A stretch of 64,000 nucleotides of DNA from Vallitalea longa (GCF_027923465.1 NZ_BRLB01000001.1:744001-808000); one strand, 5' to 3'. Positions 1-8,583 are shown, counted from the first letter of the stretch. Program-made: numbers and translations. Notes: generated from the letters alone by a model not told the origin.

Positions 1-672
1 CTTATTGACTACAGCTATTACAACTTTCAAATCCAAATCTTCAGCCTTGTCCCTGACTTTATCTATTACTCTCTTAGCCTGCTCAAGATTAATACTATTC
101 CCTGCAACCTTAACTTTACTATTCATATCGCCTAAAACATCCTTAACTCTATCTATAATCAACTGATTAAACTCTTGATATCTAGCTACTACATATAAAT
201 AATCTGACAACCTGTTAATATATTTTGGATAACTGTTATTAATATTTCTTTCCCTGCAACATCTAACTAAACTTCTCTCAGCTCTCCTGCAAACAGTCCT
301 AGCCACATCAATCAATGCCGAAACTTTAGTTACACCAGCTAAAATGAATTTTTTTTGTATTGGATACTTACTCTCATACTCTATAATCCATTTCTCTAAT
401 TCATTTACTTCATCTTCAACTAATTTGTTATCATTATCTAATCCAGCAATAACACCCATAAGCTTAATCAGACTAGTCTGCACTTTCTCCAATTGTTCAA
501 TCATTATCTTATCATTCAAATAAGCTTTAACAAGACCAATACTAGATGTTAATTCATCAAAATTACCATTAGTTTCTATGAATATACTATCTTTATCCAC
601 AGAAGTACCATTAAATAACTTCGTATATCCACTATCTCCTGTTTTTGTAAACACATGATTTTTACTTCCCAT
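1..672 (-). CDS. pduO: PduO-type ATP:cob(I)alamin adenosyltransferase with C-terminal GlcG/HbpS-like domain (partial)
   Basis: The reading frame opens at an ATG at 672 behind an AAAGGAAAAG ribosome site and is still open at base 1, so the C-terminus lies outside the window. The N-terminus has the PduO signature TKTGDSGYT, and about residues 110-125 carry RTVCRRAERSL, the ATP/corrinoid-site motif of the PduO family. These enzymes adenosylate cob(I)alamin to make coenzyme B12, the cofactor of diol dehydratase. From about residue 196 the chain continues as NSINLEQAKRVIDKV, which looks like the start of a GlcG/HbpS (DUF336) domain; that fusion is known for PduO. It is the most distal pdu gene visible and follows pduH with a 76-base gap. 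Confidence in the family is high; the second domain is only partly seen. Confidence 0.9.
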   Translation of the reverse strand, partial: MGSKNHVFTKTGDSGYTKLFNGTSVDKDSIFIETNGNFDELTSSIGLVKAYLNDKIMIEQLEKVQTSLIKLMGVIAGLDNDNKLVEDEVNELEKWIIEYESKYPIQKKFILAGVTKVSALIDVARTVCRRAERSLVRCCRERNINNSYPKYINRLSDYLYVVARYQEFNQLIIDRVKDVLGDMNSKVKVAGNSINLEQAKRVIDKVRDKAEDLDLKVVIAVVNK

Positions 673-748
673 GCTGATCTTTTCCTTTCACCAAAGAATA
701 AAATATCAAACCAGAGAATCTAAAACAACAATAATCTCTTTTAACAAC

Positions 749-1081
749 CTACAATCTAAAAGGTATCCCCTTAACATATCTAGCCGCATTGCTCCCCAAT
801 CCCCTATAATCAGAAAGATCAGTTATATTCATCTTCAAAAGAGGCTCATCACTCTTGAGATTGCTAACATGCAAAACCACATGATTACCAACAGCACTCA
901 CACCAACTCCTAATAATGAACTCTCCGCAGCCCTATAAGCAGTCACAATAGGATCAAACTCTCTAGTCTCATAACAATAACTAAACAATCCCTCTTCTTC
1001 TATTCCTGCCAATATATCCTTGACATATCTTTTATTCTGCTTCGAATAACACACATGTATCTCAGGTCTTCTATTCTCCAT
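749..1081 (-). CDS. pduH: Diol dehydratase reactivase, small subunit
   Basis: A 110-residue protein of the PduH/DdrB family. It starts with RPEIHVCY and contains the GIEEEGLFSYC and AAESSLLGVGVSA segments, followed by GSNAARYVKGIPFRL near the C-terminus. The same fold and the closing 'NAARYVKG' phrase recur in the PduD subunit in this window, which fits the known structural kinship of the two (the reactivase small subunit replaces the dehydratase beta-like subunit during exchange). With PduG it removes damaged cobalamin from diol dehydratase using ATP. It lies 216 bases after pduG, an unusually long gap for this operon, filled by two hairpins. Confidence 0.9.
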   Translation of the reverse strand: MENRRPEIHVCYSKQNKRYVKDILAGIEEEGLFSYCYETREFDPIVTAYRAAESSLLGVGVSAVGNHVVLHVSNLKSDEPLLKMNITDLSDYRGLGSNAARYVKGIPFRL

Positions 1082-1153
1082 ACAATCACCTTAAAATCTT
1101 ATAATAATTAATTAACCAAACTATCATCAACTAACTCTATTCACTACCCACTT

Positions 1154-1186
1154 GCACACTCCCTTTATCCCGCAGGGATAAAGTGC
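1154..1186. repeat. Short hairpin in the pduG-pduH spacer
   Basis: TTTATCCC at 1164-1171 pairs perfectly with GGGATAAA at 1175-1182 over a 3-base loop, and the flanking GCAC/GTGC can pair after a bulge. It lies within the 216-base spacer and shares the GGG(A)TAAAGTG core with the larger hairpin 60 bases away. There is no run of T on either strand, so it does not look like an intrinsic terminator. Confidence 0.6.
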
Positions 1187-1242
1187 AAAATCCATTACTC
1201 TCACTACTTCCATACCTACACAACTAATATCTTTCACACCGA

Positions 1243-1314
1243 AGGGTAAAGTGTTATAATCACGCAGACCGACCGCTTCTCTGGGTAAGGCAAGTGATTA
1301 TAACACTTTACCCT
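1243..1314. repeat. 21-bp perfect inverted repeat overlapping the pduG stop codon
   Basis: Bases 1243-1263 (AGGGTAAAGTGTTATAATCAC, minus its first base) are exactly complementary to 1294-1314, with a 30-base GC-rich loop at 1264-1293. One arm contains the last five codons and the stop of pduG; the other arm repeats them in inverse orientation downstream. No T-tract follows, so this is more likely an mRNA stability/processing element or a small dispersed palindromic repeat than a terminator. Confidence 0.75.
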
Positions 1315-3124
1315 GACCTTTGTAGGACATCAAAAGCCCCGTCGCCACTGCATTCCTAGGTCCTTCACAATTTCTGATATTCCCTCTCCCCGAAACTATC
1401 TTATGCTTAGATAATTCCTCTAAAATAAGATCCGGAATCTCAAAATCCAATGCACTACCACCAACCAGAACGATATTAGGTATATTCCTCAGTCTGTTAT
1501 CAGGTGCTATCATATTAAGTGCACGTACAGCATTTTGTACAAAAACTTTCTTTTTGATACTTTTCCTTATTTCCACAATCTTTTCCATAGTAATATTACT
1601 ATTTATAGGAATCATTTTTTCTTTATCCATAACAATAACTTTACCGAATAGTTTTGGCGATAAAGGTTTTTCGTAGAATTTTATATCCTTATTTTCCATT
1701 CTTATATGAAACAAACTTTCCACCTTAGCTAAAGGGTTCCTTTTGATATGCTCACATAAATTCAAATCATTAAGCCCTAACTCAGTATTAATCAAAAGAG
1801 TAATCAACTGTCCTGCTCCAGCCAAATGAACAGATTTCACTAATCCATTTTCATCTAATATAGCAGCATCTGTTGAACCTCCACCAAGATCTAGTATAGC
1901 CAAAGGAAGTGTTGTACCTGGTGTAGTCCAAGCACCCAAAGATGCCATTACTGCTTCTACACCTGCAATCTTCACATACACACCCGTTTCATTCTGTAAT
2001 TTATCAGCTATCTTCTCCATGGGTAAATGTTCCGTCTTAACCATAGCCGCTATTCCAACAGCATTTTCCATAGAAACCTCTCCAGCTAAAGCACCTTTTA
2101 CATCCATAGGAATCAAAGTATCCACTGCGAGAATATCTTGTATCTTAACTGAATTATCATTACCTGTTAAATCTTGCATACTCTTTTTAATATTATCTAT
2201 CATGATTCCAATATTAGTACCTGATTCGCCTTCAATATCAACTATAGGAGCTGCTTTATTACTCGCTCTCATGATTTCATCTGCACCTAGATCAACTTGA
2301 ACTCTCTCCAAGGACTTCTCACCATATATAGACAATTCACCAGCTTGAATGGCTTGTTCTTTTACAGAACCCTTAGGAGTTCTAATAAAAATTGCGGACC
2401 TGCTACCAACGAAACTCTTAGCAATAGGTACTACATGTTTTGTCTCTTCCGCATTAAGACTAAATATAGAAGCAATACCGTAAGGATTAGACAACTTAAT
2501 AATGCTATGACCTTCAGGTGCAACCTCTACAGCCGCTTTCATTCCTATCTCAATCTTATCAATATACTTGACTTCATCTACTATTGGAATTTTCTTATTT
2601 AACCTATTATATATAAGTACCGCTTCATCTTTCTGGACTACCACAGCACTTATCTCATATGTCCTCATTAATTCATTAATCATTGAAGCAGCTTTTTCAT
2701 AATCGATATGTTCATTAACTAAACAAATATACGCTCTATCAACTTGTAACCTATCTATCTCATCAACAGGATATATATACCCAGTCCCTAACCCTGCACC
2801 AGCAGGTGTGTCAGGATTATGTCCAATCATAGTTGACTCTGTAATGATTGTCTCAGTAATCGTTTCCATAGCAGTATCACCAATAACAGGAGCCGCTTCA
2901 TTGATTCTTATAACAGACAGGTCTTCAATCTTTCTATGAATCTTACCTAAAGCATCTGTTAAAGCTCTGGTGATCCCTTTAACATTACTAGGAGTCCCTT
3001 TAGTACCAGTCGTCTCCACACTTGCACTAGACAAGAACTTAAGCATTCCTTTATCATCAATCTGCCCAACACATACTTCAGTTGTTGAATTTCCGATATC
3101 AACCCCTGTAATATACTTCATCAT
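1298..3124 (-). CDS. pduG: Diol dehydratase reactivase, large subunit
   Basis: A 608-residue PduG/DdrA protein, the usual family length. The N-terminal GVDIGNSTTEV and the internal AILDLGGGSTDAAI are the two phosphate-binding motifs of the actin/Hsp70-like ATPase fold, and VLVGGSALDFEIP near residue 555 is also family-typical. It works with PduH to exchange inactivated cobalamin on diol dehydratase in an ATP-dependent way. The start has two consecutive ATGs; the second (3121) is slightly better spaced from GGTG. It follows pduE by about 40 bases and its final codons form one arm of a 21-bp inverted repeat. Confidence 0.95.
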   Translation of the reverse strand: MMKYITGVDIGNSTTEVCVGQIDDKGMLKFLSSASVETTGTKGTPSNVKGITRALTDALGKIHRKIEDLSVIRINEAAPVIGDTAMETITETIITESTMIGHNPDTPAGAGLGTGYIYPVDEIDRLQVDRAYICLVNEHIDYEKAASMINELMRTYEISAVVVQKDEAVLIYNRLNKKIPIVDEVKYIDKIEIGMKAAVEVAPEGHSIIKLSNPYGIASIFSLNAEETKHVVPIAKSFVGSRSAIFIRTPKGSVKEQAIQAGELSIYGEKSLERVQVDLGADEIMRASNKAAPIVDIEGESGTNIGIMIDNIKKSMQDLTGNDNSVKIQDILAVDTLIPMDVKGALAGEVSMENAVGIAAMVKTEHLPMEKIADKLQNETGVYVKIAGVEAVMASLGAWTTPGTTLPLAILDLGGGSTDAAILDENGLVKSVHLAGAGQLITLLINTELGLNDLNLCEHIKRNPLAKVESLFHIRMENKDIKFYEKPLSPKLFGKVIVMDKEKMIPINSNITMEKIVEIRKSIKKKVFVQNAVRALNMIAPDNRLRNIPNIVLVGGSALDFEIPDLILEELSKHKIVSGRGNIRNCEGPRNAVATGLLMSYKGQGKVL

Positions 3125-3165
3125 CCATCACCCTTATTTCAATCAACCTATATCCAATTAGCCTA

Positions 3166-3558
3166 TCATATCTTTCTTAGAATTCCTCTACGCTCATAGA
3201 CCTTAACTGCATCCCTAATGAAATCGGCACACATTACAGCCCTATACTTCTTCTCTAGAGTATCAGCATAATCTAACAATTCATTTTTGGTAGCCCTATT
3301 AGGTCTCAACTTATCATAAATCTCAAGTATCAATTCATCCTCAACATCAGTAAGCTCACTGGCTCTATCAAAATTCTGCTGTAACTGTTTCTTACCAGCT
3401 TCATTAGCTATTTCACCTTGCAATTTTAGAGTCTCTCTGGATATCTTTATATCTTCAGATGTGACACTACCATCTAAAACACTTTTCATGTTAATACTAT
3501 CTAATTTTTTACCGGTATGGCTTTTAACCATATCCTTAGGCAAAGGGTATTTAATCAT
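3166..3558 (-). CDS. pduE: B12-dependent diol dehydratase, small (gamma) subunit
   Basis: A 130-residue protein, shorter than the roughly 170 residues of enterobacterial PduE because the N-terminal extension is brief. It starts YPLPKDMVKSHTGKKLDSI, and has LQGEIANEAGKKQLQQNFDRASELT and RPNRATKNELLDYADTLE, all characteristic of the gamma subunit. It has no catalytic residues of its own and completes the alpha2-beta2-gamma2 enzyme with PduC and PduD. The gene sits directly after pduD with an AAAGGA ribosome site. Confidence 0.93.
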   Translation of the reverse strand: MIKYPLPKDMVKSHTGKKLDSINMKSVLDGSVTSEDIKISRETLKLQGEIANEAGKKQLQQNFDRASELTDVEDELILEIYDKLRPNRATKNELLDYADTLEKKYRAVMCADFIRDAVKVYERRGILRKI

Positions 3559-3579
3559 ATAATCTCATTCCTTTCCCCA

Positions 3580-4230
3580 CTAACAGACACCAGACAATCT
3601 AATGTCTATTGATTTTTTCATATTATCCACATATTCAGTCTCTCTGGTATGCATTAAAGCTGCTTTCACCTGATATTTAGCCCTGACAGTAAAATCGTTT
3701 TTACTCTCAATAGGTTTGACCTGTACTCCTTTAGCATATCTTGCAGCATTTTTTCCTATCTGCCTGTATATGTCAAGAGTCAAAAGTGGTGCTTGTGGGA
3801 ATAATTCTAAATTAGTTAGGGGATATAGATCTTTTTGGTGAATTAAAGCTGTTCCTTTGGATTGAATACCTACTGATACTCCTGATCCAGACATATTAGC
3901 GGCTTCTTTTCCTATAAAGGCTACATCAGAAGTCTTATATACTTTTATTACCCTAGGCACCATTCCTTCTTCTTCAACTCCAGCCATAATTTCTTTTATA
4001 ACTTTCTCATGCTCCAGATTATTAATCGTATTCTTGATTACACTACCAAAAGCTGGACCTACACCTATTACAACTTCTTTTCTATTCATTCCACGATTAG
4101 ATTTCTGAATATGTTCAAAAATCGAACTATGAATATCTTTGCTGTCTTCTTTATCTACAATTCTTTTGTTGCTAAGCTCTTTTACAACCAACTTGGTAAT
4201 CTGTTCAATCAATTCATTAGTTACTTCCAC
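3580..4230 (-). CDS. pduD: B12-dependent diol dehydratase, medium (beta) subunit with N-terminal encapsulation peptide
   Basis: The longest frame opens at 4257, but a GAGGTGG ribosome site is placed 7 bases before a GTG at 4230, which I take as the start (216 residues). This puts the amphipathic stretch EVTNELIEQITKLVVKEL exactly at the N-terminus, matching the position of the helix that targets PduD to microcompartments in enterobacteria. A polar linker of about 35 residues precedes the folded domain (VVIGVGPAFGSVIKNTI onward), which includes AGVEEEGMVPRVIK and GKNAARYAKGVQVKPI. The beta subunit helps bind coenzyme B12 at the PduC active site. It begins 13 bases after the pduC stop. Confidence 0.94.
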   Translation of the reverse strand: MEVTNELIEQITKLVVKELSNKRIVDKEDSKDIHSSIFEHIQKSNRGMNRKEVVIGVGPAFGSVIKNTINNLEHEKVIKEIMAGVEEEGMVPRVIKVYKTSDVAFIGKEAANMSGSGVSVGIQSKGTALIHQKDLYPLTNLELFPQAPLLTLDIYRQIGKNAARYAKGVQVKPIESKNDFTVRAKYQVKAALMHTRETEYVDNMKKSIDIRLSGVC

Positions 4231-4243
4231 ATTTTCACCACCT

Positions 4244-5908
4244 CTATAAATCATCAAGATTAATAATGTGTGGAATCTCTTTTATTTCTTGCCATCTTTC
4301 ACCTGATACTCTATAACCTGTACCTGGTCCCATATAATCATTTTTCATATTAACAGCACTCATTACATTGAAATCTTTATCCAATATGGCAGCAGTATGT
4401 AAATAATCACCGCTTATTCTTTGTTTCAACATATTCAACAAATTTTCAGCCAATTGGGTATATGATGCTTTATGGAGCGCTTTCACAATATCAAGTCCAT
4501 TGATTCCTTTGTTCATCATATCATCAATTGCAGCAAGGTCAGCAACTATATCCCTATCGGGCATATCTTTACTTCCATGTGCATAAGCTGCTGCTTCCAC
4601 TTCATCATCTGTAATAGCAGGTAACTCCAATTCTCTAAATACACCTTGCAAGGCTTTTGCAGCTTTTCTTCTTACACTGATTACTTCTTCTTCTTTAACA
4701 GGTCTGAGCCCACCGTCAACCTTCAAATCTCTTTGAAGTACATTGTAATCATCGAAATCTTCTGCATCAAAGTTAGAACCGGCAAACATGTTATCATAAT
4801 TAGGAGTTCCACTGTAACCTGAAAATATAAAATCTGTTCCTGGTAAGAACTGCATCATGGTTCTTGCTGTTCTTCTCTGGTCTGAGTGAGTGAAACTTTG
4901 ATCATTAGAAGATGCTACTTCAAGGTCTAACATTGCAGCAATCAAGTTTTCAGCAAGTACAGCTCTTATTCCTGATGGAACAGAGGCTGGAATACCGATA
5001 CAGCTTACAGAACCATTCTGTAACCCTTGAACTCCTGCACCTTTTGTAACTAGAATACATCTTGTTTCCAGATACAACATGGATTTGCTCTCTGCATTTC
5101 CCATAAGTACTTCTGAACCAGTACCTGATGTAAATCTCATCTTCAATCCTCTTGACGCATAAGCAGATGCTAAAAATGCCTTAGAATATGGTGTATCATC
5201 ACCATCAATGAATACAGATTCTGTTCCATACACTGAAATGGTCTCTGCATAAGTAGTGAATCCTCTAATCCCAAGGTCAAGTTCGATAGCTTCTTCAACT
5301 GCACATTGGGTAAGTACGCCTTTTCTTCCAACTTGAGCTCCTATCAAAAGGGCTATAGCATTAAATGGCGCATATCTTGCTACTGCAACTGTTGTTTCTT
5401 CTTCTGCAAAACCTCTTAGAGCTCCTTCGGCTGCATCAGCTGCTATTTGTACAGGATTATCCTTAAGATTGGTTATATGTGCTTGATTAGAAGGCATCTT
5501 CCTAGATCTCATTTTCTGCATTGCCATCATCATTTCTACTACATTGAGATGACCTACTACTTCACATATCTTCGCAGGTGTTAATCCTGAAACGATTTCA
5601 ATGATTTCTTCTCTTTTTATATGTATATCAACTAATTTCCTGGCTATATCCAGAGAATCCATTGCCATCATTTTTTCTGTCACAGCTCTATCAATAGTGT
5701 AATCTGCAATGAATTGGTCTATGAAATCAAATTCTTCTCTTGGTTTTCCATCCATTGAAGTTATTATATTTTCTTTAACTTCAACTGATGGTTTTGGGTC
5801 AAGAGGACTGTTCATTGCAATAAATCCTTTTTCAGGCCATTCGTTGATATATCCATCTTGGTTAACTGGTCTTTTATCAAGTATTTCAAATCTTTTTGAA
5901 CGCTTCAT
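4244..5908 (-). CDS. pduC: B12-dependent propanediol/diol dehydratase, large (alpha) subunit
   Basis: A 554-residue catalytic subunit that converts 1,2-propanediol to propionaldehyde (and possibly glycerol to 3-hydroxypropionaldehyde) by a coenzyme B12 radical. Seven residues known to line the active site of the Klebsiella enzyme are present with an offset of one: Q142, H144, E171, E222, Q297, D336 and S363. The GTGSEVLMG and QGLQNGSVSCIG segments are family-typical. Translation starts at an ATG behind AAGGAGAG. The gene follows the aldolase by 22 bases and opens the dehydratase part of the operon. A pure glycerol dehydratase is less likely given the aldolase beside it. Confidence 0.97.
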   Translation of the reverse strand: MKRSKRFEILDKRPVNQDGYINEWPEKGFIAMNSPLDPKPSVEVKENIITSMDGKPREEFDFIDQFIADYTIDRAVTEKMMAMDSLDIARKLVDIHIKREEIIEIVSGLTPAKICEVVGHLNVVEMMMAMQKMRSRKMPSNQAHITNLKDNPVQIAADAAEGALRGFAEEETTVAVARYAPFNAIALLIGAQVGRKGVLTQCAVEEAIELDLGIRGFTTYAETISVYGTESVFIDGDDTPYSKAFLASAYASRGLKMRFTSGTGSEVLMGNAESKSMLYLETRCILVTKGAGVQGLQNGSVSCIGIPASVPSGIRAVLAENLIAAMLDLEVASSNDQSFTHSDQRRTARTMMQFLPGTDFIFSGYSGTPNYDNMFAGSNFDAEDFDDYNVLQRDLKVDGGLRPVKEEEVISVRRKAAKALQGVFRELELPAITDDEVEAAAYAHGSKDMPDRDIVADLAAIDDMMNKGINGLDIVKALHKASYTQLAENLLNMLKQRISGDYLHTAAILDKDFNVMSAVNMKNDYMGPGTGYRVSGERWQEIKEIPHIINLDDL

Positions 5909-5930
5909 ACTAATCTCTCCTTAAGAGATA

Positions 5931-6725
5931 TTATCTTAACTGTTCTATAACTCTTTTGGTTACTTCTGCAACGATTGCACTTACATCATTATCTTCTACT
6001 TGTTGTGTTTTTTCTTCTTTTTTACTTACACCGCATGTATTTGAAGCTGATTGACATAAATTAGCAGGGTGTTTACCTGTTAAATTGAACTTACTTCTTA
6101 GATCATATAATGTTTGAACTTGACTATCAGATAATTCTTTTGGTCCTCCTAGTTGCTTAGATATAAATAGTAATTGTGCATAGAATTCTAAGGATTCCAT
6201 CTTATAATAAGCAGTTATCAAACTGTCACCATAGCTTAATGCACCATGATTCTCTAATAATACTGCGTCATAATTTTGAAGATATTTTTCAACTGCATCT
6301 GGTATTTCATCTGTTGAAGGTGTACCGTATTCAGCGATTGGTACACAACCTAAAGAGATTACTGCTTCTGGCATGATTGGTTGAGTAAGTGGAATACCCG
6401 CAATAGCAAAGGCAGTACCATACATTGGATGAGCGTGAACTACAGATTTAACATCTGGTCTTTGCTTATATACTCTAAGGTGCATCTTAATCTCTGATGA
6501 AGGTCTATAACCTTTGTTGGCTTGAAGTATATTTCCGTCAATATCAACTTTACATATCATATCCGGTGTCATGAACCCTTTACTTGTACCTGTTGGAGTA
6601 CATAAATATTCGTTATCAGATATCTTTACACTGATATTACCGTCATTAGCAGCAACCATACCTCTATCATAAATTCTCTTACCGATTTCACAGATTTGTT
6701 TCTTTACATCATATTCACCTATCAT
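5931..6725 (-). CDS. fucA: Class II aldolase (L-fuculose/L-rhamnulose phosphate aldolase type) with C-terminal encapsulation peptide
   Basis: A zinc-dependent class II aldolase. E78, H97-A-H99 and H160 (in ENHG) form the expected active site. The reaction would split L-fuculose-1-phosphate or a similar deoxyketose phosphate into dihydroxyacetone phosphate and L-lactaldehyde. The chain is 264 residues against about 215 for FucA. The extra part is a low-complexity linker (about 215-246) and a final amphipathic helix DVSAIVAEVTKRVIEQLR (247-264), the layout of a microcompartment encapsulation peptide. It is the first gene of the leftward operon, directly behind a promoter at 6801-6829 and an AGGAGG site. 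Sugar specificity (fuculose or rhamnulose) cannot be read from the sequence. Confidence 0.9.
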   Translation of the reverse strand: MIGEYDVKKQICEIGKRIYDRGMVAANDGNISVKISDNEYLCTPTGTSKGFMTPDMICKVDIDGNILQANKGYRPSSEIKMHLRVYKQRPDVKSVVHAHPMYGTAFAIAGIPLTQPIMPEAVISLGCVPIAEYGTPSTDEIPDAVEKYLQNYDAVLLENHGALSYGDSLITAYYKMESLEFYAQLLFISKQLGGPKELSDSQVQTLYDLRSKFNLTGKHPANLCQSASNTCGVSKKEEKTQQVEDNDVSAIVAEVTKRVIEQLR

Positions 6726-6757
6726 TATTGTTTCCTCCTAACAATATGTTAAAATTC

Positions 6758-6823
6758 TTTGTTGTTGTTTGTTTTTCTTTTATTATCTTTGTTTAATATA
6801 ATAATAGCAGAACAACAAACATT
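6758..6823 (-). promoter_or_regulatory. Putative DeoR operator repeats at the fucA-pdu promoter
   Basis: A TTTGTTGTTGTTTG run at 6758-6771 (plus strand) and its inverse AACAACAAAC at 6811-6820 flank the transcription start; the second lies inside the promoter spacer. A near-identical TGTTTGTTGTAGTTG run lies just downstream of the promoter of the DeoR gene at 8376-8390. Shared motifs at a regulator and its neighbouring operon suggest direct control, but binding is inferred. Confidence 0.55.
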
Positions 6824-6829
6824 AGTCAA
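6801..6829 (-). promoter_or_regulatory. Sigma-A promoter of the fucA-pdu operon
   Basis: On the minus strand TTGACT (6824-6829) and TATTAT (6801-6806) are separated by exactly 17 bases. Transcription would start near 6794, about 70 bases before the aldolase ATG. Confidence 0.75.
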
Positions 6830-6842
6830 GTAGGATTGCAAC

Positions 6843-6884
6843 AAAAAAACAGTCCAATTTTTACATGTTTGGACTGTTTTTTTG
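6843..6884 (-). terminator. Intrinsic terminator after the 166-residue membrane protein gene
   Basis: AAACAGTCCAA and TTTGGACTGTTT form a stem with runs of A and T on both sides, so it can work in either direction. It separates the gene ending at 6938 from the fucA promoter. Confidence 0.8.
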
Positions 6885-6937
6885 TTTGTTTTTATGTTTT
6901 TGTTTATTATGGTCTTCTTTTATTAATAAAATATCAT

Positions 6938-7438
6938 CTATTGTATAAGTCTGGTACCGCTTTGCAAAAAATCTTTTACTTCATTTAACCATTTTGATGT
7001 GGATATGACTTGTCTTTGTTCAATAAGATTCTTTAGATTTTTATGTAATTGAACATAGTATTCTTTTAGTGGCATCTGAGCAATATTAATATCTTCGTTA
7101 TATAGTTTTTCTACTCTGCCATCTAAATTGGCTTTAAGCTCCTGGGACCTTAGTGTTATATCTTTACCATCCAATTTATATGGAAAATCATTTTCAATAT
7201 CTACACATATTTCATATATCCTAATATGTTTAGTCTTTATATCATACTGACTTTCTTCTGATAGAAATGAGTCATCAATATTACTCATATTTACAAATGT
7301 ATCTTCTTCCATCTGTTCTAATTGACTAGTAATGCTTCTGGCATAAGCTTCTATAAATACCTTATATTTGTATGTAGAATAAATACATAAGGATAATAAA
7401 ACAACCAAAAAAATAATATAAATATATTTCTTCTTCAT
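6938..7438 (-). CDS. Hypothetical single-pass membrane protein
   Basis: I do not recognise a family. The 166-residue protein starts with MKKKYIY, followed by one hydrophobic segment at about residues 6-24, and then a hydrophilic, mostly helical extracytoplasmic part rich in acidic residues and Leu (EQMEEDTFVNMSN, KANLDGRVEKLYNED). This fits a small anchored sensor-like or accessory protein. The start ATG has a GGGAGG site. It is located between the DeoR gene and the fucA promoter, with its own terminator at 6843-6884, so it could be co-transcribed with the DeoR gene 150 bases upstream. Confidence 0.6.
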   Translation of the reverse strand: MKKKYIYIIFLVVLLSLCIYSTYKYKVFIEAYARSITSQLEQMEEDTFVNMSNIDDSFLSEESQYDIKTKHIRIYEICVDIENDFPYKLDGKDITLRSQELKANLDGRVEKLYNEDINIAQMPLKEYYVQLHKNLKNLIEQRQVISTSKWLNEVKDFLQSGTRLIQ

Positions 7439-7592
7439 ATTATTGCAATAATACCTCCCTAAATAATATTATGCTGTTTGCATAGGATTAGTCACTAGTT
7501 TGTATTTGTTCTTGGTCTAAATCGAGTCATTTGAAGGCACACCAAAAATTATTGTTAGCTGATAGCTAATTTATTATATACTTCTAAGTTTT

Positions 7593-8357
7593 CTAATCAT
7601 TAACTTTTATATATTCCACATTATTATCTCTAAGTATTTCCATCCATTTATCAGATACATCATTATCGGTAACCATAGTATCTATCTCATCAAAGTTATA
7701 CGCTTTGATAAATGATTTTCTGTCAAATTTACTGCTGTCGACTGCGAGGATAACCTGTTCTGAAGTTTTTATCATCCTCTTTTTGACTTCCGTTTCAAGT
7801 TGATGAGGCTCCATGATTCCATGCTCAAGATTTATTGCTTTACAACTTATTATCGTCTTATTAACATAATATTTTTCAACAGCTGATTCTGCCCAATGTC
7901 CTACAAATGATAGTGATGTGCTTTTTAATGTTCCACCTGTTGATATAACCTGAATGTTGGAGTGTCCCGCTAGAACCATAGGTATTTTTAACGCATTAGT
8001 TATTATAGTTATATTCTTGTTGGTAAGATATTTTGCTACACATAGAGCAGTTGTGCTTGAATCCATCATGATGGTATCTCCATCTTGTATCAGATCTGCC
8101 ACTTTCTTACCTATAAGATTCTTCCCTTCCTTATTGGTAGCCTCTCTTATATTTATAGAAAGATCTTCATTGGTACTTTGATTAAGCACAGCTCCCCCAT
8201 AACTTCTCTTTATGTAACCTTCGTTTTCCAGTTTTTCTAGGTCTCTTCTAATCGTCTCTAATGTCACATTGAATTGTTGGCTGAGATCTACTACTTTAAC
8301 GCTTTCCTGCTTGTTGATTATTTCTAATATTGTCTTTCTTCTATCAATTGCTAACAT
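7593..8357 (-). CDS. DeoR-family transcriptional regulator
   Basis: A 254-residue regulator. The N-terminal winged helix contains VKVVDLSQQFNVTLETIRRDLEKLENEGYIKRSYGGAVL, split over about residues 20-57, the classic DeoR pattern. The rest is the sugar-phosphate-binding DeoRC domain, with GDTIMMDSSTT and the C-terminal VDSSKFDRKSF phrase. I take the ATG at 8357, not the upstream one at 8375, because AGGTGG lies 4 bases before it. DeoR proteins are usually repressors released by a phosphorylated sugar. Shared TTTGTTGT motifs here and at the fucA promoter suggest it controls the fucA-pdu operon and itself. Confidence 0.9.
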   Translation of the reverse strand: MLAIDRRKTILEIINKQESVKVVDLSQQFNVTLETIRRDLEKLENEGYIKRSYGGAVLNQSTNEDLSINIREATNKEGKNLIGKKVADLIQDGDTIMMDSSTTALCVAKYLTNKNITIITNALKIPMVLAGHSNIQVISTGGTLKSTSLSFVGHWAESAVEKYYVNKTIISCKAINLEHGIMEPHQLETEVKKRMIKTSEQVILAVDSSKFDRKSFIKAYNFDEIDTMVTDNDVSDKWMEILRDNNVEYIKVND

Positions 8358-8375
8358 AAAACCACCTATTCCCAC

Positions 8376-8434
8376 TGTTTGTTGTAGTTGTTTTTTCTTG
8401 TTTTTATTATAAACATTATTAATAATAATAGCAA
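8376..8434 (-). promoter_or_regulatory. Promoter and putative operator of the DeoR gene
   Basis: On the minus strand TTGCTA (8429-8434), a 17-base spacer and TATAAT (8406-8411) form a good sigma-A promoter. Immediately downstream (8376-8403) is a TGTTTGTTGTAGTTG/TTCTTGTTT region resembling the repeats at the fucA promoter, well placed for autorepression. Confidence 0.65.
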
Positions 8435-8583
8435 GGGAAATATTAGATGATATATTTTGTTTTAAAATTCCTTATAATACTGTTTAACTGTCTCTTAAAA
8501 CACTCATGGTGTCATAATATAGTTATTATCAATTATCCCCTTTATTGATTCTATTCTATGTTATTAAATCATTTTGAATTAAT

